From Actinoplanes palleronii (GTDB taxonomy: Bacteria > Actinomycetota > Actinomycetes > Mycobacteriales > Micromonosporaceae), in assembly GCF_016862315.1 (NCBI RefSeq), contig NZ_BOMS01000018.1:61191-125190 (forward strand): a stretch of 64,000 nucleotides of DNA, written 5' to 3'. Below are positions 51,183-58,610 of the stretch, piece after piece. The stretch's first letter is position 1, and every line of letters begins with the position of its first letter. The notes under the pieces are model-generated. The model saw nothing but the letters and a program-made list of their open reading frames with translations. It searched no databases and was not told where the DNA came from. A program made the translations under genes and the position numbers.

Positions 51183-51457
51183 CCGAGCGACCGTGCATCG
51201 ACTGCCCGGCGACCCGGTTGGTCGGGGCCGGCGAGATCGCCGCATGGGCTGGCCTGAGCCGCCAGCGGATCCAGCAACTGCGCGTGGAGGGCGACTTCCC
51301 GAAGCCCGTCGCGATCCTCATGATGGGCCGGGTCTGGCGGGAGTGCGACGTCCAGGCGTGGTTTGAGCGCCGCCGTCACCTAGGAGGGGTCTTCGGCCGG
51401 CGGCCGGTTCGCAGCGATCCAAGCGAGGACTTCATCCTCGTACCAGACGATGCCTAG
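51179..51457 (+). CDS. AlpA/excisionase-like HTH protein 2
   Basis: This 92-residue protein has an N-terminal CIDC pair, then 'VGAGEIAAWAGLSRQRIQQLRVEGDFPKPVAILMMGRVWRECDVQAWF', a clear AlpA-type winged HTH. Its last 78 bp overlap the convergent HTH gene at 51380-51580. It is a regulator or recombination directionality factor candidate. Confidence 0.75.
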   Translation: MTERPCIDCPATRLVGAGEIAAWAGLSRQRIQQLRVEGDFPKPVAILMMGRVWRECDVQAWFERRRHLGGVFGRRPVRSDPSEDFILVPDDA

Positions 51458-51580
51458 CTTGAGGGTGTCGTCGGCGGGGTCGGGGAAGCCCTTGCGGAAC
51501 ATGATCTCGCGGGCCCTGGTGCGGCCGAGTCCTAGTGCCTGCTGGATCTCCCAGGCACCCATGAGGCGGACTCTGCGCAT
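51380..51580 (-). CDS. AlpA/excisionase-like HTH protein 3
   Basis: This 66-residue protein has 'LMGAWEIQQALGLGRTRAREIMFRKGFPDPADDTLKLGIVWYEDEVLAWIAANRPP', the same fold as its two neighbours. It is leftward, like the integrase. It overlaps the 3' end of the rightward HTH gene by 78 bp, so the transcripts are antisense to each other there. Confidence 0.75.
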   Translation of the reverse strand: MRRVRLMGAWEIQQALGLGRTRAREIMFRKGFPDPADDTLKLGIVWYEDEVLAWIAANRPPAEDPS

Positions 51581-51906
51581 CGTCTGAAGTTATGGCTCCC
51601 GGCAGGGGCGATCAGTTGCGCGGACCAGTCGTAGCGGCTGGTCATAGCGGGCAGTTGATCAGTTGACGTGCGACATCATGCACCAGGTCGCATCGGTGAT
51701 CAAGGGGTCAGAGGTCCTGACCGATTGGTCCGACCGATCGGGTGATCTCCCACGTGGACGCGCGTTCACCTGCGCAGTCTGTTACGGCGGTGTTGCTCAA
51801 AGTGGCGATCAGAAAGGGTTGATCTCTCACAACCCGGGGGCGGAGTCAGAGGGGGAGCGCGAGGCACAGCCAGCGCCGCGCGCGTGATCAGAGGGGAGAT
51901 CGACCT
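51581..51906. other. Repeat-rich regulatory gap in the right arm
   Basis: No convincing gene lies here. It has a direct repeat GATCAGTTG (51610-51618, 51657-51665) and three small inverted repeats: GACCAG/CTGGTC (51623-51643), GGTCAG/CTGACC (51706-51722) and a near-perfect CGATTGGTC/GACCGATCG (51722-51740). Several other GATC sites are present. A short open frame (51663-51887) covers part of it but has poor codon bias. Operators for the flanking genes are the likeliest content. Confidence 0.45.
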
Positions 51907-52251
51907 GTGACCAAAGCCGTCATCTATCTACCAGCGGGCGAAATCAACGCCACCTGGCTCAGCAGCTGCCTGGACCACTGCCAGCGCCGCGGCTACGAAG
52001 CCAGCGTGATCATCGGCAACGAAACGGCAGTGGGGGAGCTGCTGTTGCTCGGTGAAGTCCGCATCGTCATCGTCGCCAGGCCGGAGCACTTCAACCCGCA
52101 GTGGTGGCCGACGATCGAGGTCGTGGGCGCCGAGACCCGGCGCATCGCCCGCGAGGTCATCGACGGCGTCATCGCCGAGGAACCGGTCGCCCGGCCGGCG
52201 AACGACCGGCCGGGCCGGCACCGCGAACGGCGGCCGCGGGCCCTGCGGTAG
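51907..52251 (+). CDS. Phage protein of unknown function
   Basis: This 114-residue GTG-start protein follows GAGGGGAGA. 'VIYLPAGEINATWLSSCLDHCQRRGYEASVIIG' and 'RIVIVARPEHFNPQWWPTIEVV' suggest an alpha/beta fold. A weak likeness to serine-recombinase N-termini is noted but the catalytic Ser is not evident. Its basic tail is disordered. Confidence 0.65.
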   Translation: MTKAVIYLPAGEINATWLSSCLDHCQRRGYEASVIIGNETAVGELLLLGEVRIVIVARPEHFNPQWWPTIEVVGAETRRIAREVIDGVIAEEPVARPANDRPGRHRERRPRALR

Positions 52252-52255
52252 CAAC

Positions 52256-52299
52256 ACGAAAGCGCCGGCGCCCGGGGAAGGGGGCGCCGGCGCTTTCGT
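52256..52299. terminator. Perfect 18-bp bidirectional terminator
   Basis: The arms 52256-52273 and 52282-52299 pair perfectly around an 8-nt loop. It separates the rightward 51907-52251 gene from the leftward integrase. Confidence 0.85.
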
Positions 52300-52305
52300 C
52301 GTGCG

Positions 52306-53121
52306 CTAGGGGAGATCCATGGCGAGCACCGCGCTGGTGCTGCGCTCCTTGCTGACCGCCACGTACTTCTGCGTGGTCGTCACGTAGGAGTGGCCGAGCA
52401 GCTCCTGGGCGACGCGGATGTCGCGGCCGGACAGCTCGTACACCTGGGTGCCGAAGTACTTCCGCAGCGAGTGCATCGTCAGCTGCCCGTCGTAGCCCAT
52501 CCGGGCCAGCCGGTTGTTGCCCCAGTGGATCACCTGGTCGCGCGTGAGCCGCTTGCCCTCCCGGTCCCGCGCGATCGGGCCGTCAGGCCGGTCCTTGAAG
52601 TGCGCCCACGTGCGCGGGTGGGTGGCGACCGACCGGTACTTGCCGCCCTTGCCGTAGATCCGGGTCTCCTCCTGTGTCATGTGCTCGCGCCACAGCCGGT
52701 GGATCTCCACGCACCGCAGCCCGCCGAATGCGGCCGGGATGAACAGGTCGATGTACGGCTCGCCGGCGCGGTCGAGGATGTCGGCGACCTGCACGCCGGT
52801 CGCGGCCCGGACCGGCCGGCGCACGGACACCGACAACTGGGGGAGCTCGGCCGCGGCGTCGTAGTCCAGGGCCGGTTCGCGCGGGTCGGTGGCCCAGCGG
52901 GTGAAGCCCTTGGCGACGGTGATGTAGTGCTGCAGGGTGCTGACGGCGCGGTCGTTGGTGAAGACCCAGGCGTGGAGCTCGTCGGTGGTGGCGGAGGTGA
53001 GCCCGGCGGGAAGTTCGCGGTCCATGCGGCGCAGCAGGCCGATGTATCCCTCGATGGTGACCTCGGCGCGGCGCCGGTTCTTGAGGTGCTGTTCGTAGTC
53101 GGCGATCAGGTCGGTGGTCAT
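52306..53121 (-). CDS. int: Tyrosine site-specific integrase
   Basis: This 271-residue enzyme has a SAM-like N-terminal domain ('LIADYEQHLKNRRRAEVTIEGYIGLLRRMDREL') and all catalytic residues: Arg136 (GGLRCVEI), the strand Lys in 'YGKGGKYRSV', His217-x-x-Arg220 (MHSLR), His244 (LGHS) and nucleophile Tyr253 (TTQKYV). It recombines attP with attB. ATG 53121 is preferred; a GTG-led extension to 53223 is open. In the excised circle it lies next to attP and downstream of the repressor on the same strand. Confidence 0.92.
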   Translation of the reverse strand: MTTDLIADYEQHLKNRRRAEVTIEGYIGLLRRMDRELPAGLTSATTDELHAWVFTNDRAVSTLQHYITVAKGFTRWATDPREPALDYDAAAELPQLSVSVRRPVRAATGVQVADILDRAGEPYIDLFIPAAFGGLRCVEIHRLWREHMTQEETRIYGKGGKYRSVATHPRTWAHFKDRPDGPIARDREGKRLTRDQVIHWGNNRLARMGYDGQLTMHSLRKYFGTQVYELSGRDIRVAQELLGHSYVTTTQKYVAVSKERSTSAVLAMDLP

Positions 53122-53441
53122 CGGATCGCCTGCTCGGCAGGACGTGGAGCCGGGTTGGTGGTTAGGTAGCCCATGGGTCGCAGCCTCTCTGCGGTCAAGG
53201 CTCTCGGTGGGTGTTCGCAGCACGCCGCCGGGAGCCGCTTTACTTGCGGTGGGTGATCAAATCCTTGCCGCATGTGATCTAGCGGGGCATCCGCCGAACA
53301 CCTGGCCTGGTGGGCATCGGGCGGCGTGACCTCCCCGGAACGGCCGACATAGGTCGGACCGGATCGTGGCGTTTCGGGATGGTCGGGGGATTGACCGGTT
53401 CCCGCTGCTCTCCGTCATCGTCTGATCGACGGAGAGAACCA
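53122..53441. other. Integrase upstream region holding the predicted repressor 3' extension
   Basis: There is no independent gene here. On the minus strand, a frame continuous with the repressor across the predicted attP enters at 53443-53441 (TAT) and stays open for 54 codons to TAG at 53279-53281. The encoded tail would be Pro/Arg-rich and end in GVRRMPR. The integrase promoter or cotranscription from the repressor promoter must also lie here. Confidence 0.55.
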
Positions 53442-53454
53442 TAAGGATATTTAA
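53442..53454. other. attR core
   Basis: TAAGGATATTTAA, identical to attL, lies 320 bp beyond the integrase start and 80 bp before the chitinase start codon. The host side continues directly into the chitinase promoter region. Confidence 0.85.
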
Positions 53455-53467
53455 GGTGCTCACCCTC

Positions 53468-53496
53468 TTTACATTTACTGTTAACAGTCCTAAAGA
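53468..53496 (+). promoter_or_regulatory. Chitinase promoter with embedded palindrome
   Basis: TTTACA (53468-53473) and TAAAGA (53491-53496) are 17 bp apart. Between them lies the perfect 12-bp palindrome ACTGTTAACAGT (53477-53488), a good position for repression. AAGGA precedes ATG 53534. Confidence 0.55.
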
Positions 53497-53533
53497 TTGA
53501 CGTATCTCATCGGAGGCGCAGGGAAGGACCACT

Positions 53534-54829
53534 ATGCAGCGCTCCCGTTCGGTACTCCTCGCGACAGTCACCGCGGTCGCCGCCGCCGGCACCGCCACCT
53601 GGTTCGCGGGTGACGCCTCGGCGGCCACCGCCTGCGCCTCGGCGTGGAGCTCGACGGCGACGTACGTCAAGGACAACACCGCCTCGCAGAACGGCCACAA
53701 CTACACCGCGAAGTGGTGGACCCTCAACGAGTCGCCGGCCACCCACAGTGGTCAGTGGGACGTCTGGATCGACGGCGGGGTGTGCGGCGGCACCGGCACG
53801 ACGCCGCCGACCAGCTCACCCACCGCGTCGCCGACGACGTCACCCAGCAAGCCGCCCACCAGTTCGCCGACCGCGTCGCCGACGTCGTCACCCACGACGT
53901 CACCGACCGTGCAGCCGACCGGTTCCGGACAGCTGCCGGCGCACTTCCTCACCGGCTACTGGCAGAACTTCGTGAACGGCGCCGCGCCGCTCAAGCTGGC
54001 CGCCGTCCCCGGCACGTACGACCTGATCGCGGTCGCCTTCGCGGACGCCACCTCGACCCCGGGCGCGGTCACCTTCACCCTCGACCCCGGCCTGGCGAGC
54101 GCGGTCGGCGGCTACACCGACGCGCAGTTCAAGGCGGACATCGCCACGCTGCACTCGCGCGGCAAGAAGGTGATCATCTCGGTCGGCGGGGAGAAGGGCA
54201 CCGTCGGTGTCGGCAGTGACGCCGCGGCCACCACGTTCGCCAACTCGGTCTACTCGCTGATCCAGACGTACGGCTTCGACGGCGTCGACATCGACCTGGA
54301 GAACGGGCTCAACCCGACCTACATGGCGAGTGCGCTGCGCAGCCTGCGGGCCAAGGCCGGCGCCAACCTGATCATCACGATGGCGCCGCAGACGATCGAC
54401 ATGCAGAGCGCCGGGTCGTCGTACTTCGCGCTGGCCCTGGCGATCAAGGACATCCTGACCGTCGTACACACGCAGTTCTACAACTCCGGCGCGATGCTCG
54501 GCTGCGACCAGATGAACGCCTACAGCCAGGGCACCGAGAACTTCCTGACCGCGCTGAGCTGCATCCAGACCCAGAACGGCCTGCGCCCCGACCAGGTCTC
54601 GCTCGGCCTGCCGGCCAGCACCCAGGCCGCCGGTGGCGGTTACGTCGCCCCGTCCGTGGTCAACGCGGCCCTGGACTGCCTGGCCCGCGGCACCAACTGC
54701 GGCACGTTCAAGCCGCCGGCGACGTACCCGGGCATCCGCGGCGCGATGACCTGGTCGATCAACTGGGACGTCACGAACGGCAACGGCTGGGCGAACACCA
54801 TCGACCCGCACCTCGCCACCCTCCCCTGA
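53534..54829 (+). CDS. Secreted GH18 chitinase with N-terminal chitin-binding domain
   Basis: This 431-residue protein has a signal peptide (to about residue 32, GDASA-A) and a CBM5/12-type domain ('TYVKDNTASQNGHNYTAKWW'). A Ser/Pro/Thr linker and a GH18 barrel follow, with the DxxDxDxE motif as D249-G-V-D-I-D-L-E256; Glu256 is the acid. The chain ends 'GAMTWSINWD'. It hydrolyses chitin outside the cell. Insertion of the prophage 80 bp upstream may affect its control. Confidence 0.93.
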   Translation: MQRSRSVLLATVTAVAAAGTATWFAGDASAATACASAWSSTATYVKDNTASQNGHNYTAKWWTLNESPATHSGQWDVWIDGGVCGGTGTTPPTSSPTASPTTSPSKPPTSSPTASPTSSPTTSPTVQPTGSGQLPAHFLTGYWQNFVNGAAPLKLAAVPGTYDLIAVAFADATSTPGAVTFTLDPGLASAVGGYTDAQFKADIATLHSRGKKVIISVGGEKGTVGVGSDAAATTFANSVYSLIQTYGFDGVDIDLENGLNPTYMASALRSLRAKAGANLIITMAPQTIDMQSAGSSYFALALAIKDILTVVHTQFYNSGAMLGCDQMNAYSQGTENFLTALSCIQTQNGLRPDQVSLGLPASTQAAGGGYVAPSVVNAALDCLARGTNCGTFKPPATYPGIRGAMTWSINWDVTNGNGWANTIDPHLATLP

Positions 54830-54855
54830 ACCCCTCCCACCCCTCGGAGATCCCC

Positions 54856-56055
54856 GTGAAGCTCAGCAGAAAGATCGCCCTCGTGTCGGCGGTCGCCACC
54901 GTGGGCACGCTTGCCGCAGTGCTCCCGATGGCGGCGTCCAACGCGGCGACCGCGTGTGCCGCCGCCTGGAGCAGCACCGCGACGTACGTCAAGGACAACA
55001 GCGCCTCGCAGAGCGGCCACAACTACACCGCGAAGTGGTGGACCCAGAACGAGTCGCCGGCCACCCACAGTGGTCAGTGGGACGTCTGGATCGACAACGG
55101 CGCGTGCGGCGGCACCACGCCGACCACGCCGCCGACCACCACCCCCACCACGGGACCGACCACCACGCCGCCGACCTCCGGCACCAAGATGGCCTCGGCG
55201 CCGTACGTCTACCCGGGCTGGGGCAACCCGCCGGCGCCCGCCACGATCGTCAACGCCACCGGCATCAAGTCGTTCACCATGGCGTTCGTGCTGGCCAACG
55301 GCTGCAACCCGGTCTGGGACGGCGAGTCCGGCCTGACCGGCGGCGTGCACGCCAGCTACATCTCGCAGATCAAGGCGGCCGGCGCGGACGTCATCCCGTC
55401 GATCGGCGGCTGGAGCGGTAACAAGCTCGGCCCGAACTGCACCACCGTCGACGCCCTGGCCGGCGCGTACCAGAAGGTGATCAACGCCTTCGGTCTGAAG
55501 GCGATCGACATCGACATCGAGAACACCGACGAGTTCGAGAACACCGCGGTGCAGGACCGGATCCTCGGCGCCCTGAAGGTCATCAAGGCGAACAACCCGT
55601 CGGTGAAGACCATCGTCACCTTCGGCACGTCGCCGACCGGCCCGAACTACTACGGCACCCGGCTGGTCCAGCAGGCCAAGGCGCTCGGCGCGAACATCGA
55701 CATCTTCACCCAGATGCCGTTCGACTTCGGCGGCGGCGCGGACATGTACGCCTCGACGGTCGGCGCGACCGAGGGCCTGAAGAACCTGGTGAAGACCACC
55801 TTCGGCCTCACCGACGCGCAGGCCTACTCGCGCGTCGGCATCTCCGGCATGAACGGTCTCTCCGACCAGCAGGAGGTCACCTCGGTCGACACCTGGACCC
55901 GGATCCGGGACTACGCCAAGAGCAAGGGCCTGGCCCGCTTCACCTTCTGGGCGGTCAACCGCGACCGCGGCTGCGCCGGCGGCGGCGTGGTCTCCGACTG
56001 CTCCGGCATCGCGCAGGCCGACTGGGCCTTCACGAAGGTCAGCGCGGGCTTCTGA
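54856..56055 (+). CDS. Second secreted GH18 chitinase with near-identical CBM
   Basis: In this 399-residue GTG-start protein, the signal peptide ends ASNA-A, and then comes a CBM5/12 almost identical to that of the upstream gene. A Thr/Pro linker follows. The GH18 domain keeps D218-I-D220-I-E222 but has Lys at the first position of the DxxDxDxE pattern, as in a divergent GH18 branch. It is probably an endo- or processive enzyme complementary to the first. It lies 26 bp downstream, likely in one operon. Confidence 0.9.
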   Translation: MKLSRKIALVSAVATVGTLAAVLPMAASNAATACAAAWSSTATYVKDNSASQSGHNYTAKWWTQNESPATHSGQWDVWIDNGACGGTTPTTPPTTTPTTGPTTTPPTSGTKMASAPYVYPGWGNPPAPATIVNATGIKSFTMAFVLANGCNPVWDGESGLTGGVHASYISQIKAAGADVIPSIGGWSGNKLGPNCTTVDALAGAYQKVINAFGLKAIDIDIENTDEFENTAVQDRILGALKVIKANNPSVKTIVTFGTSPTGPNYYGTRLVQQAKALGANIDIFTQMPFDFGGGADMYASTVGATEGLKNLVKTTFGLTDAQAYSRVGISGMNGLSDQQEVTSVDTWTRIRDYAKSKGLARFTFWAVNRDRGCAGGGVVSDCSGIAQADWAFTKVSAGF

Positions 56056-56725
56056 CCTGACCTTCGGAGTCCTCGGAGTTCTCGGTGCGCGGTCGCTCTC
56101 CGGAGCGGCCGCGCACCTTTTTGACCACCCACCAGCCGATGGCGGCCGCGAAGAACGCCCCGATCGCGTAGTCGAACCAGTGGCCGTACTTCTCCACGTC
56201 CTGCCAGCGGGAGCCGAGCGCGTACCCGGCGCCGATGAAGAGCGCGTTCCAGACGCCGCTGCCGATCGTGGTGAACAGCGCGAACTGACCGATCGGCATC
56301 CGGTTGGCCCCGGCCGGGATCGACACCAGGCTGCGCACCACCGGCGCGCAGCGGCCGAACAGCACCGCGGCCCGCTCGTGCTTCTCGAACCAGCGGTCGG
56401 CCTTGGTGAGGTCGTCCAGGTCGACCAGCGGGACCCGGTCCAGCCAGCGGCGCAGCCGCTCCTCGCCGAGGCCGCGGCCGACCCAGTAGAGCAGCAGCGC
56501 GCCGGCCAACGCGCCGATCGTCGCGGCGGCCCAGACCAGCACCAGGTTCACCCGGCCGGCACTCGCCAGATATCCGGCCATCGACAGCACGATCTCGCTG
56601 GGGATCGGCGGGATGAGATTTTCCAGGGCCACGAGCAGGCCGACGCCGGCCTCGCCGAGCGAGTCGATGACCGAGGCCACCCACCCGGTCAGCCCACTGA
56701 GTTGTCCGGGATCCACCTGTGCCAT
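56039..56725 (-). CDS. DedA-family membrane protein
   Basis: This 228-residue protein shows 'LLVALENLIPPIPSEIVLSMAGYLASAG', 'FGRCAPVVRSLVSIPAGANRMPIGQFALFTTIGSGVWNALFIGAGYALG', the DedA/VTT core with its Gly- and Arg-containing re-entrant loops. These are lipid scramblase or flippase-type proteins of the inner membrane. The start MAQVDPGQ was chosen. Its 3' end overlaps the chitinase by 17 bp. Confidence 0.88.
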   Translation of the reverse strand: MAQVDPGQLSGLTGWVASVIDSLGEAGVGLLVALENLIPPIPSEIVLSMAGYLASAGRVNLVLVWAAATIGALAGALLLYWVGRGLGEERLRRWLDRVPLVDLDDLTKADRWFEKHERAAVLFGRCAPVVRSLVSIPAGANRMPIGQFALFTTIGSGVWNALFIGAGYALGSRWQDVEKYGHWFDYAIGAFFAAAIGWWVVKKVRGRSGERPRTENSEDSEGQVRSPR

Positions 56726-56767
56726 CACCAAGCAGTACCCGGTCGGTCCGGAGGCAACCACTTCCGT

Positions 56768-56788
56768 ATATACCGATGATAGGTATAT
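56768..56788. promoter_or_regulatory. Inverted-repeat operator before the PadR gene
   Basis: ATATACC and GGTATAT (7-bp arms, 7-bp spacer) lie 10 bp before the PadR ATG in an AT-rich patch that also contains TATATA-like promoter elements. Self-repression by PadR is the natural reading. Confidence 0.6.
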
Positions 56789-56797
56789 TCTCCGGCG

Positions 56798-57145
56798 ATG
56801 AGCGACAGCCCCATGCGCGAGCCCACGTTCCTGGTGCTCACCGCGCTGGCCGCGGAACCCCGGCACGGTTACGCCGTGATCGAGGATGTGGCCCAGATGA
56901 CCGCCGGGCGGGTCCGGCTGCGCGCCGGGACGCTCTACGCGGCCCTCGACCGCCTGCGTGTCGACGGCCTGATCGAAATCGACCGCGAAGAGGTCGTCCA
57001 GTCCCGGCTGCGGCGCTACTACCGGCTCACGGGGGCCGGCGAGCAGAGCCTGACCGCCGAGTCCGCCCGCCTGCGCGCCCAGGCCACCATCGCGGAGCGC
57101 CGCCTGCGCGCCCGCCGCACCGAGCTCGGGGGAGCCACCGCATGA
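56798..57145 (+). CDS. PadR-family transcriptional regulator
   Basis: This 115-residue protein is a winged helix with 'EPRHGYAVIEDVAQMTAGRVRLRAGTLYAALDRLRVDGLI' and 'RRYYRLTGAGEQSL', the PadR signature. Genes of this subtype are usually followed by membrane proteins they control, as here. ATGA overlap with the next gene. Confidence 0.9.
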   Translation: MSDSPMREPTFLVLTALAAEPRHGYAVIEDVAQMTAGRVRLRAGTLYAALDRLRVDGLIEIDREEVVQSRLRRYYRLTGAGEQSLTAESARLRAQATIAERRLRARRTELGGATA

Positions 57146-58068
57146 CCGAGATCCGCTATCGGCGGCTGCTGGCGCTCTATCCGAGGGCGTTCCGGCAGGA
57201 GTACGCCGAGGAGATGATCGGCGTGCTGATGGCCGATCCCCGGCCGGCTCCGGCGCAGGTGTTCGACCTGATCCGGAACGCGCTGATCGCTCGCCTCCGG
57301 CTGGCGGCCCCGGGTTCGGGCTGGGCCCGGTCGGCCCGGCTGGTGTGGTTCTTCGGCGCGACGCTGCTGCTGACGGTCACCCTGCGCCGGGTGGTCGGTG
57401 ACATCCCGATCCCGGCCCATCCCGGCCGGCAGTGGGCGGGGATCCCGCCGGTGGACGCGGTGCGGCTGGCCGGGTGGGCGGTCGCACTGCTCGCGGCGGT
57501 CCTCGGCCTGCGGCTCGTGGGTGCGCTCGGCGCGGTCGCCGGCCTGGCCGGCGAGATCGCCGCACCCAGCCGGACCTACGTGGACACTCCGGCCACGGTG
57601 CTCAACGCCTACTGGCTGATCGTGGCCGCGTTCGTGGTGCTGTGCGCCGTCCTGGTGGCGGAGCGTGGCGCGCTCCGGCCGCGCGGCTGGGTGCCGATCG
57701 CGGCGGCCGGTGCGGTCCTGATCGCGGAGGGCCGTTTTCTGTTCCTCCTCGACTGGCAGCGCCCCGAGTCCTTCTTCGCCTGGCGGCCCCCCGCGGCGCT
57801 GCTCGCCGTCGCGGCCGGCCTGGTGGCGCTCGGCGTGCTCCGGCAGGAGGCGGCGGTGCGCCGCCGGCTGATCGCCTGGTCGGTGCCGATCCTGGTGACC
57901 TTCCCCCTGGTCCGGGCCGGCTTCGGCGGGTTCGTCGCCTACAACATGGGCCACCCCGACTCGCTGCGCCTGATCGATCCCGGTCAGTGGGCGCTGCTGC
58001 TGGTCGTGCCGCTGGCGGCGTTCGCCGCGGCCGCCGCGATCGTCCGTCGTCTCGAGACCCCGGCATGA
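57142..58068 (+). CDS. Multi-pass membrane protein of the PadR operon (1)
   Basis: This 308-residue protein begins with a cytoplasmic 'YRRLLALYPRAFRQEYAEEMIGVLMADP' motif, also present in the next gene. About seven hydrophobic segments follow. The N-terminal motif is common in actinobacterial membrane proteins of unknown function that sit beside PadR genes. A role in envelope stress or transport is only inferred. Confidence 0.75.
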   Translation: MTEIRYRRLLALYPRAFRQEYAEEMIGVLMADPRPAPAQVFDLIRNALIARLRLAAPGSGWARSARLVWFFGATLLLTVTLRRVVGDIPIPAHPGRQWAGIPPVDAVRLAGWAVALLAAVLGLRLVGALGAVAGLAGEIAAPSRTYVDTPATVLNAYWLIVAAFVVLCAVLVAERGALRPRGWVPIAAAGAVLIAEGRFLFLLDWQRPESFFAWRPPAALLAVAAGLVALGVLRQEAAVRRRLIAWSVPILVTFPLVRAGFGGFVAYNMGHPDSLRLIDPGQWALLLVVPLAAFAAAAAIVRRLETPA

Positions 58069-58610
58069 CCACATTGGAGGACCGCTACCGCCGGCTGCTG
58101 CGGATCTATCCGGCGGCGCACCGAGCGGCCTACGCCGAGGAGATGATCGGGGTGCTGCTGGCCGGTTCGCCGCCGGGCCGCCGTTTCCCCGCCCCGGCCG
58201 ATGCGCTGGACCTGGTCCGCGCGGGCCTCACGGCCCCTCTGGGTCACCCTTTCCCACCCCTTCCCGGTACGACCTGGCGCGCGGCCGCCGGAGTCACCGC
58301 CCTGATCACCGCACTGTTCCTGGCGGCCGACAACCTGGCCTCCCTGGCCGAGGACCTCCGGGCCTGGTCGGTGCGGTGGAAGGTCGTGGTCCTGCTGCTC
58401 CCGGCGGCGGCGGCGGTGTTCGTGTTCCTGACGCTGTGGATTTCCACCGCGCTGACCGGCGGGACCGGCAGCATCTCCGACGTCCCGTCGCTGCGCGTGG
58501 TGGTGCTGGTCCTGGCACCGGCTCTGCTCGCCGCCGTGGGCGCGGGAGCGCTGTTGGGTGGCGAACGTTTTGGGTCCGGGAAGCGCGGACAAGTAAAGGG
58601 CCATGAGTGA
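58065..58610 (+). CDS. Multi-pass membrane protein of the PadR operon (2)
   Basis: This 181-residue protein has the same 'YRRLLRIYPAAHRAAYAEEMIGVLLA' head and three or four hydrophobic helices. It is a shorter paralogue of its neighbour and coupled by an ATGA overlap. It also overlaps the GH13 gene by 8 bp. Confidence 0.72.
   Translation: MTTLEDRYRRLLRIYPAAHRAAYAEEMIGVLLAGSPPGRRFPAPADALDLVRAGLTAPLGHPFPPLPGTTWRAAAGVTALITALFLAADNLASLAEDLRAWSVRWKVVVLLLPAAAAVFVFLTLWISTALTGGTGSISDVPSLRVVVLVLAPALLAAVGAGALLGGERFGSGKRGQVKGHE

Larger units (their letters stand above)
16983..53454. mobile_element. Integrated siphovirus-type prophage
   Basis: The ends are set by the 13-bp direct repeat TAAGGATATTTAA at 16983-16995 and 53442-53454. 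Inside are an immunity region, recombination and replication genes, a full packaging-head-tail-lysis module and a tyrosine integrase beside the right end. The gene order (HNH, large terminase, HK97 portal, protease, capsid, connectors, tail tube, frameshifted chaperones, tape measure, tail tip, lysin) is that of long non-contractile-tailed actinophages. No structural gene is visibly broken, so it may be inducible. The host site is the intergenic region between the GH16 gene and a chitinase gene. Confidence 0.93.

Noticed and set aside
51663..51887. 74-codon plus-strand frame in the right arm of the prophage
   Set aside because: Weak codon bias, no ribosome site and overlap with several inverted repeats. 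Kept only as part of the regulatory gap.
51907..52251. Serine recombinase
   Set aside because: The N-terminal pattern is faintly similar, but the catalytic Ser and Arg motifs are missing and a complete tyrosine integrase is present next door.
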